Below, one piece after another: positions 5,906 to 12,979 of a stretch of DNA of 21,543 nt; position 1 is the stretch's first letter, and each line of letters starts with the position of its first letter. The notes beneath the pieces were generated by a model. It was not told the origin of the DNA. It did not search any database and saw nothing but the letters and a program-made list of their open reading frames with translations. The stretch comes from JADLGH01 sp964586675 (GTDB taxonomy: Bacteria; Desulfobacterota_D; UBA1144; Nemesobacterales; UBA2774), in the NCBI GenBank assembly GCA_964586675.1, contig CAZPHQ010000036.1:1-21543 (forward strand). The letters run 5' to 3'. The position numbers and the translations under genes were made by a program.

Positions 5906-7633
5906 ATGCTTTTATTGTTTAAACCCCGCGACGCGATGTACCTCGGAGAAGGCACCCTGCCCTTCGGAAAATTCGAGGATACGTCTGAATGGCAGCCTAT
6001 TACCAAATGTCTCGAAACCGGAGCCGAACGTTTCCCGGACAAAACAATGTTCAGGGTCGGCAACCCTGAGGGAGAGATAACTGAAAGCTATACCTATAAA
6101 GAGACGAACGAATGGGCCAACAGGGTGGCTAACGGTCTCAAGGACGAATTCAGCATAAAGAAGGGCGACAAGGTCGGCATGTACATGCTGAACTGCTCGG
6201 AGTATGTCGTATCGATCATCGCGATACATAAGACCGGGGCCGTACAGGTGCCGATAAACAAGGACGAAAAGGGCGAAAGGCTCGCATACGTCATCAACTA
6301 TTCCGAGATGAAGGTGCTGATCGTCGATCCGGGAAGCCTCTCGTTTTTAGAAGAAATAGCCAAGGACTTAAAAAGCCTAGAAGTGATATTCATGACCGGC
6401 GACGCGGGCAGCGTACCCGCGGAAATAGGCGGCGTAAGGACGCTCCCCTTCTCGACTTTCGACAAGTTCGGAACGGACAATACCGGCGTCGAAGTGACGA
6501 TCAAGGACATGGAAAGGTGTATGTTCACCTCCGGGACGACAGGCATGCCGAAGGGCGTCGCCAGGAACCACGGCGGCGTCGTTATGACTGTCCGCGCGTA
6601 TCTCCAGCAGCAGGGCGTCAGGAGCGGGGACGTTCTCATGAGCATACTTTCCCTCGGTCATGCGAACGCGCAGGTCATGTGCCTCTTCAGCGCAATGGGA
6701 GCGGGGGCGACGGCAGTGTTCTTCCCGCGTTTCTCGGCGTCGAGCTTCTGGAAGTGGGCGGCCAACTGCGGCGCGACTTCCATCAACATGCTCGGGGCCG
6801 TGGCGGAATATCTCTGGGCCGCGGAGGCCACGGAATGGGACAAGAAGCATAAAGTGAGAATAATGCTCGGCTCGCCCGCGCCGAGGAACCTCCAGGAGTT
6901 CCAGGAGAGGTTCGGCGTCAGGGTTATAGACGGATACGGCTCGACAGAAATGGGGATGGTACTCTGGAAGGACCCGGAAGACCACCGTCCCGGCTCGTCC
7001 GGATTCCCGATGGAAGGGTATTATGTCGAGCTCAGGAACCCGTCCGACCAGTCGGAGGTCATGAGGCCGTTCTGGGACCCCTACGAGCAGCCGGCTCCGC
7101 CGGACGAGGCGAAGGGGCTTCTCTACATCAAGCCGCTCGTGCCGCACACGACGCTTAACGAGTACTTCAAGGACGAAAGGAGAACGAGGGAGGCCTTCGA
7201 CGACGACGGCTTCTTCAACTCGGACGACCTCTTCGCGAGGGGTATCGACGGAAGGTACTACTTCGTGGGAAGGTTCAGCAGGATCAGGGTATCCGGCGAG
7301 AACGTGGACCCGATCGCGGTACAGGATGTGGCCATGACGTACGACGCCATACAGGAGGCCGTGGCGGTCGGCATCAGGCTCCCGAACGTTTCCGACGACG
7401 AGATCAAGCTGAATATAACCTTAAAGCAGGGCGCCAAGTTCGACCCCATAGAGTTTTCGAAGTGGATGGCCGAGAAGGTAATGGTGGCGATGGTGCCGAG
7501 GTTCATAGAGGTTTACGAAGACGGGTTCCCTGTGACGGCGACCCAGAAGATCAAGGTTGCCGAGATAAAGGAAATCACGGACAAGACCTGGGACAGACAG
7601 AAGACCGGACTTAAATTCAGCGCCAGGAAGTAA
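5906..7633 (+). CDS. AMP-forming acyl-CoA synthetase / carboxylate-CoA ligase, paralog 2
   Basis: This 575-residue ligase is a tandem paralog of the preceding gene, with roughly four of five residues identical by eye and no net length change between matching motifs. Again TSGTTGMPKG lies at 208-217, NSDDL at 438-442 and the catalytic Lys548 in TATQKIK, so it should be active. The longest identical block surrounds the ribose-binding loop and hinge, from EYFKDERRTREAF to SGENVDP. Differences cluster in the N-terminal 60 residues and around 145-200, where substrate or partner contacts may differ. It has a stronger Shine-Dalgarno than its neighbour and a different promoter overlapped by an inverted repeat, so the two copies are probably expressed under different conditions. 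The substrate is not known. tadA follows after 40 nt and may be cotranscribed. Confidence 0.88.
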   Translation: MLLLFKPRDAMYLGEGTLPFGKFEDTSEWQPITKCLETGAERFPDKTMFRVGNPEGEITESYTYKETNEWANRVANGLKDEFSIKKGDKVGMYMLNCSEYVVSIIAIHKTGAVQVPINKDEKGERLAYVINYSEMKVLIVDPGSLSFLEEIAKDLKSLEVIFMTGDAGSVPAEIGGVRTLPFSTFDKFGTDNTGVEVTIKDMERCMFTSGTTGMPKGVARNHGGVVMTVRAYLQQQGVRSGDVLMSILSLGHANAQVMCLFSAMGAGATAVFFPRFSASSFWKWAANCGATSINMLGAVAEYLWAAEATEWDKKHKVRIMLGSPAPRNLQEFQERFGVRVIDGYGSTEMGMVLWKDPEDHRPGSSGFPMEGYYVELRNPSDQSEVMRPFWDPYEQPAPPDEAKGLLYIKPLVPHTTLNEYFKDERRTREAFDDDGFFNSDDLFARGIDGRYYFVGRFSRIRVSGENVDPIAVQDVAMTYDAIQEAVAVGIRLPNVSDDEIKLNITLKQGAKFDPIEFSKWMAEKVMVAMVPRFIEVYEDGFPVTATQKIKVAEIKEITDKTWDRQKTGLKFSARK

Positions 7634-7673
7634 GACGAGGGCGCGGCGCTTTCACCAGGCTGCAGCTCATAAG

Positions 7674-8138
7674 ATGATATTAAAAGATGACGAACGGCTC
7701 ATGCGTCTGGCTCTCCTCGAAGCAGAAGAGGCCGGGCGCATGGGTGAAGTTCCGGTAGGAGCAGTAATTACCGACGGCTCCGGGAGAATCCTCTCCACCG
7801 GACGAAACCTGAGAGAGTCTTCTCAAGACCCAACCGACCACGCAGAGATAATCGCTATACGCGGCGCAGCCGATGCGCTCGGGACCTGGAGACTAGAGGG
7901 AACGGTCATATACGTTACGCTCGAGCCCTGCATGATGTGCATGGGGGCGATTATAAATGCAAGAATCGGACGGCTCGTATTCGGGGCGAGGGATCCCAAG
8001 GCCGGGGCTGTCGTATCGGTTATGAACCCCTCTGACTACGAGGGCCTTAACCACAGGGTAGAGTGGCGCGAAGGGGTTTGCGAGGAGGAAAGCGCTTCCC
8101 TCCTCACGGAATTTTTCAGGACGCTCAGAAACCGCTGA
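7674..8138 (+). CDS. tadA: tRNA-specific adenosine deaminase
   Basis: TadA deaminates adenosine 34 to inosine in the tRNA-Arg(ACG) anticodon, allowing decoding of CGN codons. The 154-residue protein shows the cytidine/deoxycytidylate deaminase zinc site: His57 and the catalytic Glu59 in DHAEI, then Cys86 and Cys89 in EPCMMCMGAI. The family-typical MGEVPVGAV lies at 23-31. ATG 7674 has no clear ribosome site, and Met10 (7701) is a possible alternative start nearer the canonical MRLAL. The gene is only 40 nt after the acyl-CoA synthetase and converges on the next gene with 4 nt between stop codons. A guanine or cytosine deaminase is less likely given the EPCMMCMGA context. Confidence 0.92.
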   Translation: MILKDDERLMRLALLEAEEAGRMGEVPVGAVITDGSGRILSTGRNLRESSQDPTDHAEIIAIRGAADALGTWRLEGTVIYVTLEPCMMCMGAIINARIGRLVFGARDPKAGAVVSVMNPSDYEGLNHRVEWREGVCEEESASLLTEFFRTLRNR

Positions 8139-8142
8139 CGCC

Positions 8143-8460
8143 CTATTTCTTTCCGCTGAAAAACCCGAGGATGTCGGATATCGCGCTCTTGTCTTCCGTG
8201 CCGGCAAGCTTTTCAAGCTCGCCCGCGTCGAGCCAGACGCCGCCGCAAGTGTCGCAGCGGTCGATACTAACTCCCCGGAAGGTGACCTCGTGGAGATGGC
8301 CGCCGCACTTGGGGCATCTCATGAAGCAGGTAGCCTTGACGCGCTCCCTCTCCTCGGCCTCGGTCTCTTCCCTGAGCTTTTCCTTGAGCCTCTTGGCTTT
8401 TTCAGCTTCTTCCTTGGCGAAATATTCTTCTTCCGGTCTTGTCGGCTTATCCTTGCTCAT
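8143..8460 (-). CDS. Small zinc-ribbon protein (TFIIB-type zinc finger domain)
   Basis: The 105-residue protein has an acidic and basic, probably coiled helical N-terminus (about 10-43, rich in Glu, Lys and Arg) followed by two CxxC knuckles, Cys49/Cys52 (CPKC) and Cys69/Cys72 (CDTC). The second knuckle continues as GGVWLDAGELEKL, the hallmark of the zf-TFIIB domain family (PF13453), which is widespread in bacteria with unknown function. No signal peptide. An AGGAGA ribosome site lies about 5 nt before the ATG. It is 70 nt downstream of jag on the same strand, so it may be the last gene of the rpmH-to-jag transcript. Metal binding is inferred from the four cysteines. Confidence 0.85.
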   Translation of the reverse strand: MSKDKPTRPEEEYFAKEEAEKAKRLKEKLREETEAEERERVKATCFMRCPKCGGHLHEVTFRGVSIDRCDTCGGVWLDAGELEKLAGTEDKSAISDILGFFSGKK

Positions 8461-8530
8461 GTTTGTCTCCTGTCGTATGTCGACTCTGGATCGGTTGAAA
8501 GCCCTCGGGGCGGCGGCAAAACGAACCGCG

Positions 8531-9178
8531 TCAGCCCTTGGAGGACGGGGTGATGATTATCGTTTTTTCGTCGTTTTCGACCTTCGTTTCGTAGCTTACT
8601 CCGCTTTCCCGTTTAAGGGTAAGGTAGGCAGTTCTCCTGTCTGCCGCCGACAGCGGGCCGAGGGATACGGGCTTCTTCGTTTTCCTGACCTTCCGTATAG
8701 TTTCCCTGACGAGGTCGGCTATTTTATCGTCCTTTTTGCTTTTGTAGCCGTCGATGTCTATAGAGACCCTCTTTTCCTTTCCAGTCTCGCTGTCTTTGGC
8801 CGCTATCTTGCCCACGAGGTATTCGAGGGATTTGATCATCTCGCCCCTTCGGCCGATGAGGAGACCCTTGTCGTTCGTGTCGCGTATCTCCAGCCTTATC
8901 CTGTCCTGGTTTTCGCGTATTCCGACCTGAAAAGTCGGTATGAGATAACCGAGTATGCCTTCGAGGGCTTTTTTGGATTTAAGCCCCTTGTCGCTGAGAT
9001 TCTGATTTTTCAGGGTGGCCCTGACTCTGGCGTTGCGGCTCCCTATGCCGAAAACGCCCTTGGAGCCTTCGTCGAGGACTTCGACTTCTATTTCGCTCCT
9101 GGCGACGCCGAGCGCCTCGCAGGCGCTTATCGTGGCGTCGGATACCGTTTTGCCTTCTTTTTCTATGCTGATTGCCAT
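8531..9178 (-). CDS. jag: Jag / KhpB-type RNA-binding protein
   Basis: Jag (KhpB, SpoIIIJ-associated) binds RNA and is linked to envelope growth control. The 215 residues divide into a Jag-N domain (about 1-52, with the VLDEGSKGVFGIGSRNARV signature), a linker, a KH domain (about 75-145) with GLLIGRRG at 105-112 providing the GxxG loop, and an R3H domain (about 150-212). The R3H signature normally reads RxxxH; here it is RRTAY, with Tyr at the His position. The start codon abuts the yidC stop (TAAATG), and an AAGGAG ribosome site lies inside the end of yidC, so expression should be coupled. Its position after yidC is the standard one and supports the call. Confidence 0.9.
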   Translation of the reverse strand: MAISIEKEGKTVSDATISACEALGVARSEIEVEVLDEGSKGVFGIGSRNARVRATLKNQNLSDKGLKSKKALEGILGYLIPTFQVGIRENQDRIRLEIRDTNDKGLLIGRRGEMIKSLEYLVGKIAAKDSETGKEKRVSIDIDGYKSKKDDKIADLVRETIRKVRKTKKPVSLGPLSAADRRTAYLTLKRESGVSYETKVENDEKTIIITPSSKG

Positions 9179-10855
9179 TTAGGATACTCCTTGCATAGTG
9201 CCGACCTTATGGTTCACATACATCTGCTGGAATATGGAGAGTATATTGCTCACAGTCCAGTAGAGTATCAAGCCCGAGGGCAGGCCCCAGAACATCACAG
9301 TGAAAATTATAGGCATAAATTGCATCATTTTCATCTGGAGCTGCATACTTTCTCCGCCGGCCGCCGTTGTCATGGGCGTCATCTTCTGGGAAATGAACCA
9401 CGATACGCCCATAATGAGCGGCAGTATCCTGAACGGAATCCCCACGCCGGGTATGTCGAAAAGCGTTTCGGGCTCGGAAAGGTCTGTGATCCAGAGAAAC
9501 GCGCTGTGCCTGAGATCGATTGAATGGAGGAGCACGTCGTAGAGCGCTATGAAGACCGGAAGCTGGATGAGGAGCGGAAAGCACCCGCCTAAAGTGGCGA
9601 GGGGGTTGACGCCGCTACTCGTGTAGAGCTTCATGAGCTCTGAATTCTGCTTCGCCTTGTCGTCCTTGAATTTCTCCCTGATGGCGTCCATCTTGGGCTT
9701 GAGCTTCTCCATTTGTATCTGCGTTTTCTTCATCGAGATCATGCTCTTAATGGTGAGCGGGAGGAAGAGAAGCCTGATGATCACTGTGATTACGATGATG
9801 GATATGCCGTAATTATGAAAATAGCCGTTGAGCCATTTGAGGAAATCGAGGAGCGGCTTGGCGAGGAATTCGACCCAGCCGTAGTTTACCGATTCCTGGA
9901 GGTTGTAGCCGACCGCTTTTACTATGTCGTATTCGAGCGGGCCGAGGTAGACCTCCCAGCTCATGGCCGACGTTTTACCCGCGGGTATAGTGTCTTCGGG
10001 GTAGCTGTAGACGGACCTCATGAGTCCCTCTTCGGGGAGGCCGTCGACGGACAGGGTTGTGCTTGCGCCCGTTTCCGGCAGGAAAGTCGTTATAAAATAT
10101 TTCTGGGAATATCCGAACCATTCCACGACGCCGGAGTAGCGGGTCTCGGACTTGGGCTTTTTGTCGAGCCTTTCGAGATCGCTGGACACGAGAGCGACGA
10201 AGCTTTTCGTGTTCCCTTCCCTGCCGCGATTCTCTATATAACCGTCCCAGACGATGTCGAGCTTCCGGCGTACGGATGCGGAGGACGGGTTCGTGACTTC
10301 GAACCTCTGCTTTAAGTTATAGCTCGAGGCGTCTATTTCGTAAATTTTCTTTACCGAAACTCCCTCGGGGGAAGTCCAGGAAAAGGTGATGTCTTTCTTA
10401 CCGTCCGTTACGCTGACTTCGTCCGGGCCGCCGAACTCGAACGGTATGTATTCGGGGATGTCGTAGCCTTCGAGCCGGAGGAGCGTGCTGAAGCCGAGCG
10501 GCGAATCCTTAAAGAGATTCACGGGGCCCGATCCGGGGCTGGTGGTGTCTTTATATTTCTTGAGGTCCCATTCGAATATGCGCGCGCCCGAGGTATCGAT
10601 CATTCCGCGGTAAAGAGGGGTGTCTATGCTAATCACCCTGCCCGACGGCTTCATCTGGACGGACTGCCGGGTAACGCTACCCTCGAATACATCGGCCGGA
10701 GGCGAAGTGCTTCCGCCCGGAGATGGCGATACTCCCCCTTCCGCCTGTTGCTGGGGCTTCGGGGGCGGCGGCTCCGAGAAAAAGTATGTGAAGCCGAATA
10801 TAATCGCTATCGATAATACGAGGAATATTACGTAGTTAAGCTTGTTGTCGCCCAT
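9179..10855 (-). CDS. yidC: Membrane protein insertase YidC
   Basis: YidC inserts and folds inner-membrane proteins, alone or with SecYEG. The 558-residue, Gram-negative-type protein has an N-terminal membrane anchor (about 8-26), a Pro/Gln/Ser-rich linker, a large periplasmic P1 domain (about 60-320) and a C-terminal five-helix insertase core beginning near 348. The conserved groove arginine is Arg361 in VIIRLLFLPLTIKS. The cytoplasmic hairpin (about 375-405) is followed by GVNPLATLGGCFPLLIQLPVFIALY, and the final helices contain SGLILYW. The C-terminus lacks the long basic tail seen in some lineages. An AAAGGA ribosome site lies 7 nt before the ATG. It sits 11 nt after yidD and directly before jag. 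Confidence 0.96.
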   Translation of the reverse strand: MGDNKLNYVIFLVLSIAIIFGFTYFFSEPPPPKPQQQAEGGVSPSPGGSTSPPADVFEGSVTRQSVQMKPSGRVISIDTPLYRGMIDTSGARIFEWDLKKYKDTTSPGSGPVNLFKDSPLGFSTLLRLEGYDIPEYIPFEFGGPDEVSVTDGKKDITFSWTSPEGVSVKKIYEIDASSYNLKQRFEVTNPSSASVRRKLDIVWDGYIENRGREGNTKSFVALVSSDLERLDKKPKSETRYSGVVEWFGYSQKYFITTFLPETGASTTLSVDGLPEEGLMRSVYSYPEDTIPAGKTSAMSWEVYLGPLEYDIVKAVGYNLQESVNYGWVEFLAKPLLDFLKWLNGYFHNYGISIIVITVIIRLLFLPLTIKSMISMKKTQIQMEKLKPKMDAIREKFKDDKAKQNSELMKLYTSSGVNPLATLGGCFPLLIQLPVFIALYDVLLHSIDLRHSAFLWITDLSEPETLFDIPGVGIPFRILPLIMGVSWFISQKMTPMTTAAGGESMQLQMKMMQFMPIIFTVMFWGLPSGLILYWTVSNILSIFQQMYVNHKVGTMQGVS

Positions 10856-10866
10856 TTCATAGTCCT

Positions 10867-11091
10867 TTACCTAACCGGATCGTAGCCGCCCGCAGAGAAC
10901 GGATGGCACCTGGAGACTCTTTTGACTGCAAGCCACGACCCTTTGATGAAACCGTGCTTCCGGAGCGCATCCTCCGCATAACAGGAGCAGCTGGGATAGA
11001 ACCTGCACGATGGGGGAAGCAGCGGTGAAATGAGATATTTGTAAACCCTTATAAGAAAGAACGCGGGGTATACGAAGAGTTTGGATGTCAT
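10867..11091 (-). CDS. yidD: Membrane protein insertion efficiency factor YidD
   Basis: YidD is a small membrane-associated protein that aids YidC-dependent insertion. The 74 residues show the family pattern: an amphipathic, hydrophobic N-terminus with YKYLISPLLPPSCRFYPSCSCYAEDAL, a central KHGFIKGSWLAVKRVSRCHPF and a C-terminal GGYDPV. Three of the conserved cysteines (CRFYPSCSCY) are present, with a fourth in SRCHPF. Its start overlaps the rnpA stop by 4 nt, indicating translational coupling. Confidence 0.95.
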   Translation of the reverse strand: MTSKLFVYPAFFLIRVYKYLISPLLPPSCRFYPSCSCYAEDALRKHGFIKGSWLAVKRVSRCHPFSAGGYDPVR

Positions 11092-11441
11092 GAGAATCTG
11101 GACCCGATTATCGCCTCGATCTCTCCCTTAGCCTGAGTATAATCGAGCTCCTCGCTCCCCTTCCCGGCCACTATTACCAAGTCCATCGAGCCGAAAAAGG
11201 GTTTGTTCCGCCTGAAGACTTCACGGAGCACCCTCTTGACGCGGTTCCTCTCTACAGAACCCGGAACGCTCCTCTTGCCCACGACAATGCCGAGCCTCGG
11301 GTATCCAAGCGGATTAAGGACGTATAGTATTCGGAAATGCTCCCCGTTGAGCTTTCTGCTCTTCCCAAAAATCTCTTCGTACTGAGACGTCTTCCGGATT
11401 TTTAAATCTTTTGGGAAAGAAAAACTCAAGTCAAAGCTCAT
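11088..11441 (-). CDS. rnpA: Ribonuclease P protein component
   Basis: RnpA is the protein subunit of RNase P and helps the catalytic RNA bind pre-tRNA leaders during 5' maturation. The 117-residue basic protein has the family's conserved RNR helix, RNRVKRVLREVFR (about 66-78), preceded by PRLGIVVGKRSVPGSVE, and the N-terminal KIRKTSQYEEIF. Start and stop both overlap neighbours (rpmH upstream and yidD downstream, 4-nt ATGA overlaps), and GGAAGAA inside rpmH can act as ribosome site. The RNase P RNA gene is not in the window. Confidence 0.95.
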   Translation of the reverse strand: MSFDLSFSFPKDLKIRKTSQYEEIFGKSRKLNGEHFRILYVLNPLGYPRLGIVVGKRSVPGSVERNRVKRVLREVFRRNKPFFGSMDLVIVAGKGSEELDYTQAKGEIEAIIGSRFS

Positions 11442-11587
11442 TTCTTCCAGCGCTGCACCGTCAGACTGTGCCTGCCCTTAGCTATCCGCCTCTTGAGAGT
11501 ACGCCTGCCCGCCTTGGTGCTGATCCTTTCGCGGAAGCCGTGCGTCCTTAATCTCTTTTTTACGTGTGGTTGAAAAGTTCTTTTCAT
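11438..11587 (-). CDS. rpmH: 50S ribosomal protein L34
   Basis: Translating the minus strand from ATG 11587 gives a 49-residue, very basic protein beginning MKRTFQPHVKKRLRTHGFRE and continuing with RISTKAGRRTLKRRI, then AKGRHSLTV; this is L34 of the large ribosomal subunit. The variant PHVKKRLRTHGF replaces the usual PSxxKRxRxHGF. Its TGA overlaps the rnpA ATG. It is the first gene of the rpmH-rnpA-yidD-yidC-jag cluster. A weak AGGG lies about 6 nt upstream of the start. Confidence 0.96.
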   Translation of the reverse strand: MKRTFQPHVKKRLRTHGFRERISTKAGRRTLKRRIAKGRHSLTVQRWKK

Positions 11588-11599
11588 AATGCGCCCTAA

Positions 11600-11628
11600 A
11601 AGCTAACACGAAAAGATTTGACGGTCAA
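11600..11628 (-). promoter_or_regulatory. Candidate promoter of the rpmH cluster
   Basis: On the minus strand TTGACC (11628-11623) is followed after 17 nt by TAGCTT (11605-11600). The -10 match is weak (3 of 6), but the spacing is ideal and the predicted start (about 11593) is only a few bases before ATG 11587. Confidence 0.35.
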
Positions 11629-11853
11629 GAACGGAAAAGCGAATGCTTCGCACGCCGGACCGTAGTCTGAAAATATACCCGGGTTCCGGAAAAAGCGGCG
11701 GCGACTGGAACCGTGTGAAAAATCCGAATGGTAGTGATTCCAGGGATCAGAGAAAGGGAAAAATCTTAGCGGATGCGTATACATAGCAGAGCGTGCTCTT
11801 TAAAACATTAAGAATTTCAACCTATTACAATATCGCATTTGCGAAGAAACTTC

Positions 11854-11881
11854 TTGACAAGCGGGTTCGGCCTGTTAGTAT
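11854..11881 (+). promoter_or_regulatory. Candidate plus-strand promoter upstream of the transglycosylase gene
   Basis: TTGACA (11854-11859), 16 nt, TAGTAT (11876-11881). If this drives the gene at 12179, the transcript has an unusually long leader of about 290 nt. No riboswitch or leader ORF was recognised in it. Confidence 0.4.
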
Positions 11882-12178
11882 TTGCGCGGATTAAATTTGT
11901 ATGGACATCTTTAAACTTAGCGGGAATAATTAGGTTGAAATACAAAACTGAAGTTAATGAGATTAAGGTCAAAGATTTTTATGACTATCAAATAATAACA
12001 GGAAGCCCGGTACTGGAATGCTCGATCTCCGAATACGATTTCGGAAGGTCGGGCGGGCCGGAAAGCTGTATTAGAGAGAAGTCAGAAAAAATGGTGAAGC
12101 CGGTCAAATCCAGATAGTGTAGTCCGCCTGCCGCAGTTCTGCTTCCTTTCACTTCTTGTTAAATATGGGGTGAGAACT

Positions 12179-12925
12179 ATGTTCAAAACTGTTTACGACT
12201 TCACGATGTTTTTGGTTGTGAGTGCAGTAAAGCTTTCGCTTTTCGTTTTTCTGTTTTGCTTTGGAATGCTGTTCTTCCTGAAATCGAACGACTTCATGAT
12301 GATCGAGAAGCCGGCGCACGCCGGACTTCTGACCGACCCCGGAAACAAGGACCACATTAAAAACGCGCTCAATCGCGGGCTTGCCGACGCGGACACTCTC
12401 GCGGCGGATGCGGATATAGAGGATATGACGCCCGAAGAGGCCGAGATATTCCTCTTCATCCTGAGGTTCTCGGAGAGCATGTCGACCAAGAACGCGAAGA
12501 AGCTCGCCAAGATAATCGTCGAGGAGTGCTCGAACTACGACCTCGATCCGTATCTGATACTGGCCGTTATAAAGGTCGAAAGCGAATTCTCTCCAGTGGC
12601 CGTTTCCAAGAGGGGGGCGATAGGTCTCATGCAGGTTATGCCGGGGACAGGGGAGCACATCGCCAAGGAGATGGGCATATATTACGGGGGCAGGAAATCG
12701 CTTTACGACCCGTTTATAAACGTGAAGCTCGGAATCAGCTACCTGTCGTCGCTCGAAGAGAGATACGAGACTGTAGAATACGCCCTCGGCGCATACAACC
12801 ACGGCCCGGCGAATTTCGAGAAGAGGCTCAACGCGAACGATGTTCCGACCGGGTATGCGAAGAAGGTGCTCAGCTTCAAGAACTATCTGGAAGAGGAAAG
12901 CATTATACTTGCCAAAAAGGGCTGA
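12179..12925 (+). CDS. Membrane-anchored lytic transglycosylase (SLT domain)
   Basis: Lytic transglycosylases cleave the MurNAc-GlcNAc bond of peptidoglycan with 1,6-anhydro product formation. The 248-residue protein has an uncleaved-looking N-terminal hydrophobic anchor (about 14-34), a linker with an acidic stretch, and a C-terminal SLT/goose-lysozyme-like domain (about 115-240). Catalytic Glu134 sits in KVESEFSP, followed by GAIGLMQVMPGTG (147-159) and YALGAYNHGP (201-210), all canonical for the MltE/Slt-type family 1. ATG 12179 is chosen because GGGGTGAG (12167-12174) is a good ribosome site for it, whereas the in-frame GTG at 12170 lies inside that site. The protein would act in the periplasm. 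The next gene follows after 54 nt. Confidence 0.9.
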   Translation: MFKTVYDFTMFLVVSAVKLSLFVFLFCFGMLFFLKSNDFMMIEKPAHAGLLTDPGNKDHIKNALNRGLADADTLAADADIEDMTPEEAEIFLFILRFSESMSTKNAKKLAKIIVEECSNYDLDPYLILAVIKVESEFSPVAVSKRGAIGLMQVMPGTGEHIAKEMGIYYGGRKSLYDPFINVKLGISYLSSLEERYETVEYALGAYNHGPANFEKRLNANDVPTGYAKKVLSFKNYLEEESIILAKKG

Positions 12926-12979
12926 AATGACCAGGCGCTGCTTCGCCGGGGTTTCGGCGGAGGCGACTGCTATCCGGCA

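Larger units (their letters stand above)
11588..12178. other. Gene-poor, partly AT-rich intergenic region between rpmH and the transglycosylase gene
   Basis: About 590 bases without a convincing gene. It holds the candidate rpmH promoter (11600-11628, minus), a small GCGAA-TGC-TTCGC hairpin at 11639-11651, a plus-strand promoter at 11854-11881, and an inverted TCCGAA/TTCGGA pair at 12028-12044. A 92-codon plus-strand frame (11839-12117) starts at a TTG without ribosome site and overlaps the promoter, so I do not call it. In many bacteria dnaA or oriC lies beside rpmH; here only one poor DnaA-box-like 9-mer (11714-11722, two mismatches) was found. Confidence 0.6.

Noticed and set aside
8063..9523. 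Long 486-codon plus-strand frame
   Set aside because: It runs antisense across the zinc-ribbon gene, jag and part of yidC, all of which have strong motifs; it is a shadow of their codon bias.
11839..12117. 92-codon plus-strand ORF between rpmH and the transglycosylase
   Set aside because: It begins at a TTG without a ribosome site, overlaps a likely promoter and shows no recognisable domain or signal; it is probably chance in AT-rich DNA.
11588..12178. Possible oriC next to rpmH
   Set aside because: No dnaA gene, and only one poor DnaA-box-like 9-mer (11714-11722, two mismatches); no cluster of boxes.
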